Origin: Boswellia sacra
Taxonomy: Eukaryota > Streptophyta > Magnoliopsida > Sapindales > Burseraceae
Length of the DNA: 64,000 bases
Direction of reading: 5' to 3'
Assembly (NCBI GenBank): GCA_013180625.2
Contig: SNVD02013041.1
Span: 1-64,000 of the forward strand
Under the pieces are notes generated by a model. That model saw nothing but the letters and a program-made list of their open reading frames with translations. It had not been told where the DNA came from and did no database searches. Below, piece after piece: positions 12,451-25,204 of this stretch; the first letter of the stretch is position 1, and the number at the start of each line of letters is the position of its first letter. Position numbers and translations under genes: made by a program.

Positions 12451-15400
12451 GACCCCACAACGATCTCACCCTAATCTGGCCTTGCCTCTCAATTTCCCTC
12501 TCCCTCGCCTCTTATCTCAAGTTCCCCCAAATTCAAAAACCCTATTTTCCTTCTTTCTCGCCTCTTCTCCCAAGTTCCTTCCACTTGAAAAACCCAAATT
12601 TCTTAATTTAGTTTCACCTTAAAGTGCTTCTCAACCCCAAATTTGCGATGATGATTCACTTTTTTGCTCTACTTCCAATCGCCTCTAGCTCCAATTCCAA
12701 GCGTACCTCCATGCCTCCCCTCTCCAGTCGTCTCTGCCATGGTAGTCTCCTCGGGTACGCTTCTAGATTCTCATGGTTATCTCATTTATTTTATACAATC
12801 ATCTCTGATATTTCCACAAAATTTTCTAGCTTTTGCACAAGGATTTATTCCATTTTCCCTTTTTTTTCCATGTTCTGAAAAATATCCGCATCTGACTTGT
12901 TTAAGTTTCTAATTTTTTTAGGCAAACACCAGTGAGAATCCCCACAGTTGTCCTTTCCTCCTAATTTTCAGATTTTGTGTTCTTCAAATCCCTAGATTAT
13001 TCTTTTGATTTCTTTGAAAGTAAGCTCTGTCTCCTCCTAACAATTATAATTAATTAAAGCTTTGAAAACTATTCAATCTTGCCTTAAGTGTTGTATAAAT
13101 TTCATGATTAATTTTATGATAGATTGATTATTGAATAGGTTAATTGATTAAAAGGATCCATCAAGAAGTGAGTTGGATGATTTTAGGTGACCGTGAGGGA
13201 GAATTAGGCTGTGGAGATCATTGTACAGGTAAGCCAAGCCCTTGACCAATTGACTTCTGGTCGTTCTGCAACGTCGTTCTGTGGTTCTACAATGTAATTT
13301 AATAACTTGTTGTTCTATGTCAAACTACTTATGGTAGTTATAGCTAAAATGTACTGGCAACTAGAAGCAATTAGTTTGGATCACTTTAGGATTGTTTAAT
13401 ATTAGCTTTTTATCTGAATGACTGATTTGGTAATTCACACTTATCAATGAAATGTGGGTAAGGCTGGGTAGTTGAATATTTGAATTTTGAGCTGTATACA
13501 TATTATCAGTATTATTATTTTGAATATTGGATCACCACTTAATTAGGGAAATTAAAACCTCGATCAACGTGATTGTAACAAAAATTTAGAATATCCAATA
13601 ATATGATCATGATATGTACTAATATACTATTAGTATATTTCTTACTACATTCAAACTTGTTGGAATATTACTAAAAAAATAAAACTGTAAATACACATAT
13701 GTTCAAATAAATCAAAATATTGAAATTGGATATATAAAATAAATTCTTTGGGTGGACTTGTTGAAATTTGTGTAGTGAATATTATGTTATTAAATATTTG
13801 AGATAATTAAACAAAGAAAATGGCAAAGAAGTTGGGTCTTATTATATATAAATTGCAAATAACTATATATTCTTATGCTTGACAAGTGATTAATTAACTC
13901 CCAGCATGTGAGTCTAAATGCATCCAGTCCGAGTATAACTTTGTAAATAAAGCTTACTAGCCCACTTTAATGTCTAAAGTGCTTAATTAATGCTATTCCA
14001 AATCGTCTATTTGAGAAGACAACTTTTTGGCGCTGTTGTTGCAAGGCTTTTCCCCAATCATTTGTATCAATAATTTCTTAAATCAGTTGTTCTGTTTGTT
14101 AGACAACTGCTTTCCTTCTTTAAGACATTGAGCATTGGGATTTATTTTGGTGCATTGTAGTAGCATTAGATTATGCTGCCAAGGGTTGTGTCGACTCTGA
14201 GGTGCTACTATCCTTCACTTTGTTTGTTGAAAGTTGAAAGTTTTTGCTAGGCCTATGACTAGGTAATTGTCCAATTTTCTCCGAATAATCAGCAGCTGAT
14301 TTCTTACTGTCTTTATATAAATTGCAGCCCCAAATAGAAATTGATTTAGGAGGTGAAATACAAGTTGTTTCCAGAAAAACATAAGCTTTGTTGACCATTG
14401 AATCTTGATGTCTTTGGATTTGATTGGATTGACAATCGGATATGTAGTTTGAGAGATTTTATTTCACTACATATGTGATCAGTAAACTTAGCAAGGAAAG
14501 GGAAACTTAAAATTAAAGTAATTTTTATTTTACTTTTTTTGTGTAGACTTTTAAGGATTTAACTTTATTATGTTAGCTAATTTTGAGTTTAAATATGATA
14601 TTTTAAACTTGGCTAATTTTAACCATCTCAACTACAGTTATCCCTTGTAATCTCAATGTCATTTAGACTGTTATTTTGATTCCTAAAACTTTTTCCATAG
14701 TTTTCCATTAGCACCAATTCTTTGTAAGTTTAACCATGAAATCTTGATTCTTGCTTTTCCAACATCTCAAGCAAGGCAATGTCAACCAAAAATGATGCCA
14801 GCAACTAATTGATCTTATCAATTTCAAAAACAAAACGATAAACTTGCTTAACTTTTTTTTTTTATATATTTTTTTCTCATAGCCAAAACTTTTAGACTTT
14901 TCTGTGTTCTCTAGATTTTTTTTTTTTTGTCTATTTCCATCCCAGAACAAACCACCAAAGTTGATTTTAGGGAAAGAGTGTATTTTTTCTTATGAAATTT
15001 ATTTTTAATGGCAAGCTTCTTAACTCTCTGTTCTGCCAGCACACTTGTTGAAAATATCAGGGGTTTGAAAACTTATTAGATAAGCTTTCAGTCCCATTGC
15101 TTGACGGATATGCTTTTACAATATCCTTTCACTAGATAAGCTTTATGTTTCAGGACTATTGCCTTATTTTTCTTAGTGTCTTTCTCTAAAAGAAGCAGTT
15201 TCATGACCATGTTCATATTAGAAGCTCAGTTAGCATAGAGCAAACGTTCCATTGAGCTTTAGAATTGAATTGAAAGTTGTCAAGTCACACTAGAGGAGGT
15301 AGGTTTATGATCCCTTTTGCTAGAATCTGCATGAAGATATGGATTTTTAATTTGACACGATTCAACTTGCAATTAATTTGTAAGCAATTGTTAATGTCTT

Positions 15401-16370
15401 TATAGCATTTTTAATCTGTATTTCTTTTATATTATTTGAATATCCAGAAGTTAAGCTTCAAAATGGCATTTACTTGTGTCATAGCTTATTATGTACCTTT
15501 TTTATATAAGTTTTAACGTTAGGCAAGCTGGAATGAAATGGAAATAATGGATTTCATATCATAACCGGACACAAAACAACATATTAGACAACTGAACTTT
15601 TGTACTTGTCATATTGTTATTGTAATTTTTTTCAGTTGGAAGCAAATGCACCAGAGATTGAATACATGATCTGGTTAGGTACTTTAAATTAGAGAAAGGA
15701 AAATTTAAGTGAGTGTGATCTGAGTCTTAGAATAGGCATTAGTTAATTAATTGGTTGTAATTATGTGTGTGAGTCCACAAAGCAGAATTTTACTTTGGTC
15801 AAATAGAAATGATAGAAGATCAGTCATTTCAGTTAAGCATGAATATTGCCCTTCCGTCGGTTCAAAAATTACTCGGCTCCACATATTATTTTCACTCATC
15901 TTTCAGTAATTTTTTTTTCCAAATATTAATCTTCTAAACTTATCCTTTGGTTTCAGCTCTCAATTCTTTCTGTATTATGCTTTGACGTACAAGAATATTC
16001 ATTGAAGGCAAAAGAAAAGGAGTAAAATAGGCTAGAGGAACCTATAGAAATAATTTTGCTTGAGAACCCAGTTATTGCCACTTATTAGGAATTTGTCACT
16101 CAGAATGTTGAGGAAATCCACTAGCTGATTCCCACTCTTAACTACGAACCAAACAAGGCATTGGTAAACTGGTAAGTTGATGTCTTCTATTGCTCTATTT
16201 AACTTTTGTTTTTGTTTTTGTTATGCTCTAAATGCATGCTGTGAATTGTTAATATTTTCAATTCATTAGTTATTCTATCCCATGCTTCACCCTGACATGT
16301 CACAATAAGCATGAGCACGTAATGCACTACTTGTGTTCTTTCTTTGCTTCATACTAGCTGGAAACCTAAG
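12451..16370. other. Non-coding stretch downstream of the CACTA end; possible captured 5' UTR
   Basis: At 12450-12780 the DNA is unusually C/T-rich for this window (repeated CTCGCCTC, CTTCTCC, CCCCAAATT), as plant 5' untranslated leaders often are. A captured gene start is possible, but no encoded protein is recognisable. A minus-strand frame at 14171-14398 (with KKSAADYSEKIGQLPSHRPS) looks coding-like but matches no family I know. The rest is AT-rich with no features I can support. Confidence 0.35.
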
Positions 16371-16374
16371 AAGG

Positions 16375-16800
16375 GAAAGCCTACAATAGCCAACAAACCA
16401 AAAACTAAACCAACCTATTGAGCAGCCTAATCAACCCACTAACATAAGGAAACTTTCCAGCCCACTAAACCAAAAAAGGAAAGATAGCAGCCTACTAAAC
16501 TAAAAAATAACTAAGCAACCCAAAACTATGTCACAACCGAAGCAAAGTGGGCAGCCCACTAAACAAATAAGAAAAGAAAGACAACAACCCACTAAATGAA
16601 CAAATAGCATACCACCCCAAAAAAAGACACCAGCTAATTAAACCTAAAAAATTATAGACACCAGCTCACTATATCAAAAAGAATTCTAAGTAGCCCACTT
16701 ACATAAGCAAAATTGCTAGCCCACTAAACCACAAAAATGAAAGACACAACCCACTAAACTAAAAAAAATTAGCAACCCAAAAATATGCCACAACAACAGC
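16375..16800 (+). repeat. Degenerate AC-rich minisatellite-like repeat
   Basis: The motif CAGCCCACTAAACCAAAAAA recurs in degraded form roughly every 40-70 bases, with variants such as CAACCCACTAAA and AGCCCACTTACATA. Related single copies appear near 17855-17930. Translation gives Lys/Pro/Thr-rich text with many stops (QPTKPKKER and similar), so it may be a decayed repetitive protein tail. No function can be assigned. Confidence 0.5.
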
Positions 16801-18450
16801 AGCTTTAAATGTGGAAGAAAGGTATTATGCTTTAAGATTAGGGTAAAAGGATTTGAAAAATTATCTTAGAATTCTCATTTGTTTTTAATTGTTGTTTTTA
16901 GTTGTCTAAAGGGTAACTATAAATAGTAAGGCAAATTCATGTAATAATCATCAGAGTGGTTGATTGCTCTCTCCTACAAATTCATTAATTTATTCTGGTA
17001 AGCTCTCATTTTTTATGTTGATTTCTTGGTACTTAATAATATTTTTTTAGAGGTGTTGCATTATTCATCATTTTAAATCTGAATAAAGTGTATGGGTTTT
17101 CTTTGAAAGGAAGAGGGCAAATTACTTGGCCAATAAAGAGAAAAAGAAAAAAGAAAGACACAGGCTGTGTTTTGGTAGAAAGAGGAAAATTTCCTTCTCT
17201 TTCACTGTAAATAGGCTTAAGTCTTTTTGTTTCTTGTGTTAAGTTTCCATATGGACCAAGATCAAAGACTCAATAGGAAGTTTTGGTTTATATATGTGTT
17301 AAACACTCCATTTAATCTACAATTTGCAGACCACTATATTAGATTTAATAAGGTATCAGTTTTTTTAGGATCTTGTCTTAGCTTGTGATATTTTCTGTTC
17401 TCTTACAGGGGTTAATAATGTCTTTGCACGTACCTTCCTGTCCAGTGAGAGTGTTCATTAACACTAAAAAATATCAGGCTGATTGCTCTCTTTTGCAGGT
17501 TCATTAGCCTATACAACTGATGTATATTATTTTTGTTAGTTGTGGTTGTGGACTAGTTTGTTTTGAATAACTTAAAATCTTGTGCTGCTTGCATTTTTGC
17601 ACCTTAAAAATTATGTTCTTGCATAGCATTTGACTAATTTGCAGTATGAACTACTAGCCAGCTTTTTATGATAATTTCTGGTGATCTTATCTTTGCATTG
17701 AAGTTATATAATGTGTTCATGCAAGTTAAGATATGATTTTTACTGCATCTCCTAAATGATTTCACTTCCTGGCTAAGTAGAAGTTGCTCCCACTGGCAGC
17801 TACCTAATGTTGCTAGCGATTTTGAGACAAATTCTTATGTTACACTCTAAACAAACCCATAGCAGGCCACTACACCCAAAACAATCGCAACCAGTCCAAT
17901 AGACCTAAAACAACCATAGCAGCTTGCATTAATTTACGAGTTATTCTATATAGTCCTCACTTTTTACTTCTTCAATCCTCACTTTTACTTTAATTTTTGT
18001 TTACAATTTTGTCCTAGACTAAAATTACTAAAGACAGACCAAAAAAAAAATACAAAATACACATACCTGATTATTTACCATATAATAATCTCTAATTCTC
18101 TTAAATAATTAGAAATCGTAATTTATATAAAAAAACACAAATTCAACTTTTGAATACCAATTCAAATAATGGTCATCAGTGGAGTGGATCGTTTGTGTAT
18201 CACATGCAATGGAATTGTATAGTGAGACAAATTTGAAAAATAAATTAATTTGATATATATTATTATTAACTGGAATAAAAAAGTAACTAAGATGTAGCAT
18301 CGATGGTAGGTGCTATAGTTCTTTTGGTGGGTGCTGGGGTGCCAGTGCTCCTGGATGCTTGGGTTGTATGATGTCCTACATCACAATAATCATGGCACTA
18401 GGCAATGAAAAATGAGACACTCCCTTTCCTGCACAAGAAGATTTGTAATT
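16801..18450. other. Unassigned AT-rich DNA
   Basis: No coding region, RNA gene or terminal repeat was seen apart from short AC-rich repeat remnants near 17855-17930. Confidence 0.4.
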
Positions 18451-18700
18451 CACTACAATAAAAATGAGAATAGATGACTGACACTTTATGATAAATATCA
18501 TTATATCATAAAAAGATGACAAAGTTATGATAGAATTATGATCTATCAGAAAATTGATGATGTACGTATAACATATTTTTTGTCTATCAAGAATTTATGA
18601 TAGAATATTGATAGAAATTAACTCTATCAAAAACTTTGTGACAGAAATTTATTATTGACCATGTTTGACCAATTTTGAAATTAATATTTTATTAATTAAA
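18451..18700 (+). mobile_element. CACTA-type left end with ATCAA/TTGAT subterminal repeats
   Basis: It begins CACTACAATAAAAATGAG and is followed by many short copies of TCTATCA and TGATAGA in both orientations up to about 18640, as expected for subterminal transposase-binding repeats of CACTA elements. No right end was found. It appears to be a truncated or MITE-like copy. Confidence 0.5.
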
Positions 18701-18916
18701 ATAAGAACAAAGCATTTTTTGGTCAAATAAAATTTTTTTTTTGAAATATGCAATATGGAACGGTGCATTTGAACCTCAATACAACAAAACCCAAAATTTT
18801 TTTGAGTCCCCAAACTCATCATCTAAACACTCGATCAACACTACTCCCTCTCTCATCCCAATGTCCTTGTCGCCGTTCAACGTCGTCCTCACTGCCATTC
18901 AACTAACACTCAACCA

Positions 18917-19240
18917 CACTACAAAAAAACCCAATTTTTGCTAAAGCCATTTGAGGTGGCTTTTAAAGTCGATTGCCTATCCCTATCACTCGCATGCACC
19001 TACGCTTTGCTCTGTGCTTGCCTCTAATAACAGCTCCACTTCTCACTCACAGGCCAATCTGGTCCATCTCACTACAAGAAAAGTTGGATACGACAACATG
19101 TTTTTCGTAATACGCACTGATGCATGTTGTTGAATGATGCATTCCGCAACGTGCATTTCTTGTATGTTGTGAAAAGTTGGAATTTGGAATATTAGAGGCC
19201 CCTGATGATCCTTTATTCAGTTATGATATTTTCCAGTTTC
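18917..19240 (+). mobile_element. Two further stacked CACTA-type ends (18917 and 19070)
   Basis: CACTACAAAAAAACCC starts at 18917 and CACTACAAGAAAAGTTGG at 19070. The second is followed by repeats around ATGCATGTTGTTGAATGATGC and ends in TTGTGAAAAGTTGGA near 19173, which partly repeats its beginning. Neither has an identifiable opposite end. The LINE begins directly to the right. Confidence 0.45.
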
Positions 19241-19242
19241 TT

Positions 19243-20606
19243 ATGATAGGAAGTTGGAATATTAGAGGCCTTAATGGCTTCTCTACGCAGCAGGCAGTTA
19301 AAAATTAGATTTCTAAGTATTCTTTAGGATTGACTGGTCTCTTAGAGACTAAGGTTAACCAGCAGAACCTTGCTTCAGTTGTATCGAATATTTGTCCTTC
19401 TTGGAAGTTCTTATCCAATATCACTGAATCAACTGCATGTAGAGTTTTGGTGTGTTAGGATCCTACTTTGTATAATTTGAGTGGCTTGCAACTTTCTCCA
19501 CAGTGGATCACTTGTCGGGCTACAAGATTATCAAATGGGGTTTCTTTTGGTTTGATCTTTGTTTATGGTTCTAACGATCCACGTCTTCATCGAAAGTTAT
19601 GGGACTTTATCAGAGCTTAGTCCATGGATTTTGGTGACTTACCTTGGCTGGCATTGGGTGATTTCAATGCAATTATATGCTCTTCGGATAGAGTTGGTGG
19701 GGATCAAGCTTGGCATGGTTACATGGATGAGTTTGGTCAGTGTATTCATGATGTAGCGTTGATCAGGGTACCATTTTTTGGGCTTCGGTATACTTGGCAT
19801 AATGGATAGTAGGTAGATGGTACTATTCTTAGGACTCTTGATTGGAGTTTTGGTAGCGCTTCGTGGTTCTTGACTTGGCCAAACACAACTTTTGAGGTTC
19901 TACCACGGGATGTTTCTGATCACAATGCTATGGTCATCAGATTTGGAGATCGACGTAGGTAAACCTCTAGTCCTTTCAAATTTTTGAACTTTTGGGCTGA
20001 CCGAGAGGATTTCTTAGAGATTGTTTAGAGAGTTTGGTCTCTGCCTGTGGACGGGGATCCAATGTTTCGAGTCACATAGAAATTGGGCTTGTTGAAACGT
20101 GAGTTTAAAGCTTTGCATGCCAAGGATTCGAGCCACATCTCTAGTAGGGTTATTGAGGCTAGGGCTCAGTGGGCTACGGCTCAGACTGCTCTAGATGAGA
20201 ATCCTTACTCCCTAGATTGTATTTTGGCTGAGAGGGACTTTGCTAAGCAGTATTCCCAATTGTGTAAGGATGAAGAGGCTTTCTTTCGGTAGAGGTCAAG
20301 GATCCAATGGCTCTCTCTAGGGGATCAAAATACCAACTTCTTCTACAAGTCTCTGATCTATAGACAGGTTTAGAATCGGATTCATCAGCTCAAGGATGAG
20401 GATGGCACCATCGTTACAAATCAAGGTGACCTAGTTCATTTGGCTGTAAGGTACAGAAATTGCTTATAGCTCCTTCTTGACCTTCTATTGTAGATGCTTC
20501 TCGATTTTTCTCTGGTAGAATTTATGAGGAGATGCTGCCTTCTTTGGTATGCCCTATTACTGATGATGAGATTAGATCAACTTTATTCTCAATTTCCCAT
20601 GATACT
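19243..20606 (+). pseudogene. LINE (L1-type) ORF2 fragment: AP-like endonuclease and start of RT
   Basis: From ATG 19243 the frame reads MIGSWNIRGLNG, the start of the apurinic-type endonuclease of plant LINEs. Then come LLETKV (catalytic Glu), LALGDFNAII at about 19651 (Asp and Asn), and SDHNAMVI at about 19915 (the Ser-Asp-His end of the nuclease), followed by the linker region. One frame continues without any insertion or deletion to about 20445 but is cut by ten stops, nine TAG and one TAA. After a frameshift the text continues as ITDDEIRSTLFSIS, the region just before RT. At about 20606 it is replaced by copia sequence. It would nick target DNA for target-primed reverse transcription; this copy is dead. 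Confidence 0.88.
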
Positions 20607-22560
20607 TTAGGTGGAGGTAGATACTTCATGTCTATAATTGATGGTTGCTCAAGAAAGGTGTGGATGTAATCTTGAAGACTAAGGAGGAGATACTGTAGAA
20701 ATTTAAACATTAAGAAAAGATGGTTGAAGTCTAAATGGGTAGAAAAGTTTAGAAGCTTAAAATTGATAATGGTTTGGAGTTCTTGGATAAAGATTTCAAC
20801 CGCTTTTGCAATAATGGGGGAGTGGTAAGGCATAAAATAGTATTCAATACATCATAACAAAATGGCTTTGGCTGAAAGAATGAATAGAATACTTCTTGAG
20901 AGGATAAGAAGTATGTTGTTAAGCGTTGGGATGCCCAAGAAGTTGTTCTACTGTTAAGGTATGGATACGTTGATCTTATAGCTTTTACATTGTCAATATT
21001 AAAGGAGATTGATGGTAATGAGCCTAGAAGCTATAAGGAAGCGATGGCTTGTAGAGATATGAGTCATTATAGCAGGCAATAAAGGAGAAAATGGATTCTT
21101 TGAATAAGAATTGTACCTGGATCTTGATTGATAACACTACTAGACAAAAGGTAATAGGTTGTAAATGGGTATTCAAACGGAAAGAAGACAATTATGGTGA
21201 AAGAAAGCCTTGATACAAGGTTAAGCTGGTGGCAAAAGGATTCACATAAAACAAGGGCATTGATTTCAATGAGGTTTTCTCTCTTGTAGTAAAACACACT
21301 TCTAATAGAGTACTACTAGCTCTAGTAAACCAGTTTAATATAGAGTTAGAGCAAATGGATGTCAAAACTGTGTTCCTTCATGATAATTTAGAAAAGAGTA
21401 TTGTGATGGCAGAACTGGAAGGTTTTATGAAAGTAGGAAATGAAGACAAGGTGTGTTTGTTGAAGAAATCCTTGTATGGCCTAAAGCAGTCATCAAGGCA
21501 ATTATATTTGAAGTTTGATGAGTTTATGATCAAACATGGGTATACCAAGAGCAAATATGATAGTTGCGTATACGTCAAATGATTGAAAAATGGAGTTAGG
21601 ATTTTCTTGTTATTATATGTTGATTGCATCAAAGAACATGGAAGAAATTCGAAAATTGAAAATGTAGCTAAATAAGGAATTTGAGATGAACGATTTAGGT
21701 TATGTTAAGAAAATTTTGGGGATAAAGATCAGTAGAGATAAAGATAGAGGCTTGTTATTTTTGTCTCAAGATGACTACATTCTCAAGATGCTTGAGAAGT
21801 TTAACATGGCTAGTGCAAAGAAACTGCAAACTCCTTTGATAGCTCATTTTAAACTTCCAATGACACAATCTCCTACTACAGATGTTGAGAAAGAGGAGAT
21901 GGCCAAAATTCCTTAAGCAAGTGTTGTTGGGAGTTTGATGTACTCCACGGTATGCATAACACCTGACTTGGCATATGCAACTAGCTTCGTGAGTCGGTTC
22001 ATCGCAAATCCGAGTCGACATCATTGGGAATCTATCAAGTGGATATTTGAATATCTCAAGGGTATTTCAAGCTACGAGTTAGTGTACAAGAGAAGCAAAA
22101 ACATAGATGAAAAGCTGATGGGTTATATGGATGTAGATCTTAAGAATGATCTTGATAAAAGAAGGTCGTTAATCGGTTATATGTTTACATTGTTTGGTTG
22201 CGCCATTATTTGAAAAGCCAATTTACAATTAGTTGTGGTGCTTTCAACAACTTAGGTACAGTATATTGCTGCTACATAGGCTGCAAAATAAGCATTGTAG
22301 CTGCAAAGGCTTGTTGGTAGGTTTGGTGTGAGATAAGACAAGGCAAAAGTATTTTGTGATAACCAAAGTGAATGTATCATAAGAGAACCAAACATATAGA
22401 CATCAAGTTGCATTTCATTAGAGATGTCATTGTTGAAAGAAATGCTTTAGTAGTTAAAATTCATACTAAAAGAAATCCAGCAGATATGATTACAAAGCCT
22501 GTTGCAAGTGTCAAATTCAACACCTGTTTGGATTTGATATGAGTAATGGAAGAACTATTT
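20607..22560 (+). pseudogene. copia pol: integrase, reverse transcriptase, RNase H
   Basis: The integrase part has RYFMSIIDGCSRKVW and, further on, KIDNGLEFLDKDFN and NGLAERMNRILLERIRSML. The RT part has CKWVFKRK, LVAKGFT, DFNEVFSLVVKHTS, MDVKTVFLHDNLE and LKKSLYGLKQSSRQLYLKF. The catalytic YVDD box is damaged: at about 21616-21626 the text is YVD followed by a frameshift, so the second Asp is lost. Then MNDLGYVKKILGIKI, LMYSTVCITPDLAYATSFVS and the RNase H tail up to about 22540 follow. Several stops fit C-to-T changes of Gln or Arg codons. Confidence 0.87.
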
Positions 22561-22639
22561 TAGCTTAAAGGTGGACATGGCTGGAATCTACTATGGTGGT
22601 TTACAGTTTGGAACACAAGCTTGATCCAAGGTGGAGATT

Positions 22640-23312
22640 TGTGAAGTCTATGGCTTAGCTTGTGTAGTGCAAGCAGAAATATGGCGCTGGTGCATAGCTG
22701 GAGCTACATAGGCGCATCAGGATATGGCATCAGACATTAAAGGCAGAAACATGATGTCATCGCGCAACATGTATTTCCCAAGCGCTCAACTAGAGGTAGA
22801 AGATGTGCACATGAGTGTAAGTAATCCTGCATAAGTGCGCAGGTTCTGGTTTGAGACACGCAGCAAGACAGAGAGTTCGTGCCGAAGCGCAGGTGAGTGC
22901 GAGTCTATTTCATAATAAAATTGGGATTTCGTGGCATGCAAGTAATTGACCTATAAGCCTTGAGTATAAATAAGAGACGTGTTTCCACTGTAAAAAATAA
23001 GAGCTTTGAGAGTAAGAAAACTTAGAGAGAAGAGAGTTAGGGATTAGAGAGATTGTGAGTTTCTTGAAGAGGAAGAAACTAAATTTCTTCTAATTGTCCT
23101 TATAAACACCCTTGTATCTCTTGTTTTTTACCATAGTGGATTGGCCATCACCAGCAACCGGACGTAGGATCACGATTTTGTGATCTAAACCAGTATAAAT
23201 TCTTTTGTCCTTGTGTTTTTACTTTGATCTACTTTGCTTGAGTGTGTATTAAATCTCCTAGACTAATTCCGTGATAAGCCGCTTGTGAGTATGTATGCCG
23301 CTCTTGTTCACA
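22640..23312 (+). repeat. copia 3' LTR (probable limits)
   Basis: The proposed LTR opens TGTGAAG at 22640, directly after a purine-rich tract (CAAGGTGGAGATT), and closes TTCACA at 23312, giving a short terminal inverted repeat. Inside are a TATA-like segment (gtataaataag near 22972) and a leader-like region with repeated GAGAGA, as in other copia LTRs. With no 5' LTR to compare, the right limit is inferred. Confidence 0.6.
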
Positions 23313-23812
23313 ACAACTTTGTCCAAGATTCTATCAACTTTAGATTGGTATCCATATGGTGAGTTAGATCTTTCCATGTCACTAAACACCGGCAGATAGT
23401 TCATCATTTTCCAAAGATTGTTCAATGTTGTTCAATGAAGTTGTTGCTGAGTAAAATTTCACCGAGAAAACGTAGACAAGTCCCGTAAATTATCTCTTTC
23501 TTTTGGTCCTAAAACAAGATATTATTGTTGTTTGATATAATAATTAGAAGGAAGTTATTCGAAATTACCAACATTTCTAAAGCTACTTGGCATTCCTCTA
23601 ATTGCATTTATCTTATTAATTCATACTGGGTTATTTCCAAGTTTGTGCAGAACCTTCAACTTAACTAGAGATCTCCAAAATAATAATAATAATTCCTATA
23701 TAAATAATTTTTGGGGCACGTATTAACAAAAATATAAATCAATATAATAAATTTTAAGTTATTGAACATAAATTTCAATAGACATTATAGAGTTTTGGAG
23801 TGTGCTAACAAA

Positions 23813-23869
<57 letters not shown>

Positions 23870-25090
23870 CAGTCAAATTCATGCTTGAGGTTGAAACTTT
23901 CATTCTACATATAATACTAGACGCATGAACAACAATTGCAAGCAAAAAAGAAGTATCGGAAATAAGTTATTCATGCATGATGGGCACAAACAAGATCCTT
24001 TCCAATTTGGTTATATGATGTTACCTTATCTTAAAATAAAATAATAATTCAATCAATCACGTGAATGCATTAATAATTAATGTTTTCATCATCAAGTCTA
24101 CAGTGGAAGCACACGAGGATACAAAAACCTGAACACATGATGAGTTGGCGTACACATATATGTTAAATATATATTACAGCAAATTCTGTATATATGATAT
24201 TAACATGCTACTCAAGATCTGATATATCTTAATTAAATACTTACTTTGCCGATGAGAGAGTTTGTGTGGTAACTTTAGGTTTTAGCTACGGTGCATTAGT
24301 TGTACCGGTGTATCACTTTTTAAAATTTTTCAAAATTTTGTGTTAAAGTTGTAAATTCTTGTATAAAAATCGTAAATGTGAAAAAAAGAAAGTTGTAAAT
24401 GAAAAATTATATAACTATTTTCAATTTTTTATAAATTATCTTTGTAACTTTGATATGCATTTGTCTTATGATATGAGTAGTCCTTGCAAGAAAGCTACAG
24501 GCATAATCTATTAATAGAATTTTATTATATATACAGATTCCTAGATCAAACAATGAAACTTTGCTTTTTACCTCTACTTTTGGCTTTGAATCTATCGAGC
24601 TTTGCATTAGAAATGAAATTAAATTATCATATATATTCCTATTACCATCTTGCTACAAAATTATACACATTCTCAAATCAAGATAACTTCACTCAATTAT
24701 AGTCTAGGATATGTATTATTAAATGATTTTTCATTTTAGAATAACATTATGTTTGAACTTATTAGATTAGATTTCAAATTATCACCCCTTTTGGTTTCTA
24801 TGCGACTAAATCAATATTTTATTTTTAGTTAATCTACGTTATGTTATCATATTAAAATGGTATATCTGATAATTTACATTTGACCAGTTAGTTAAAATTA
24901 CAATTACTTTTCAATTTTTTTTTAGTTTTTCATCCCACTCATAATTATCTGTCAATAATTGATTGGACAAAAAAACTACTAATCTCTTATATATTTAACT
25001 CTTTAATTATTTATAATTATTTAATTGGATGAGATCATCACTAATTAGTGAATCTATCTCGTAAAACCTTTCTCATTATTTATATGTGGG
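23313..25090. other. AT-rich DNA with an AT microsatellite
   Basis: An uninterrupted AT dinucleotide run lies at about 23820-23868. At about 24290-24420 there is a fragment of the TTTAC-type repeat seen at 9830-12000, here in the opposite orientation. No coding signal is present. Confidence 0.5.
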
Positions 25091-25140
25091 TTAATCCAGG
25101 ATAAATAGAATAGATGATAAATCACTTCTACTATAGAGAG

Positions 25141-25143
<3 letters not shown>

Positions 25144-25200
<57 letters not shown>
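25144..25200. repeat. TA microsatellite followed by GA run
   Basis: An uninterrupted TA run of about 55 bases followed by a GA run (25205-25226). The duplicated segment has a shorter TA run at the matching place (37458-37486), so its length has changed since the duplication. Confidence 0.9.

Positions 25201-25204
<4 letters not shown>

Larger units (their letters stand above)
20607..23312 (+). mobile_element. Ty1/copia retrotransposon, 3' half
   Basis: In order there are the integrase core, reverse transcriptase, RNase H, polypurine tract and 3' LTR. The 5' LTR, gag, protease and start of integrase are absent, the left edge being an abrupt join to the LINE. Coding segments are broken by many stops and a few frameshifts. 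The polypurine tract is near 22628-22639 and is followed by the LTR. This is a dead, 5'-truncated copy. Confidence 0.87.

Noticed and set aside
14018..14046. A decayed tRNA-Asp primer site (TTTTTGGCGCTGTTGTTGC)
   Set aside because: The resemblance is partial, and neither an LTR edge upstream nor gag text downstream could be found.
19243..20445. TAG read as glutamine (altered genetic code) in the LINE frame
   Set aside because: CAG and CAA codons are still common in the same frame, the donor is a plant nuclear genome, and C-to-T decay explains the stops.
24484..24702. Short ORF with a signal-like start (MKLCFLPLLLALNLSSFALE)
   Set aside because: There is no upstream support or homology, it lies in AT-rich DNA, and a hydrophobic stretch is expected by chance here.
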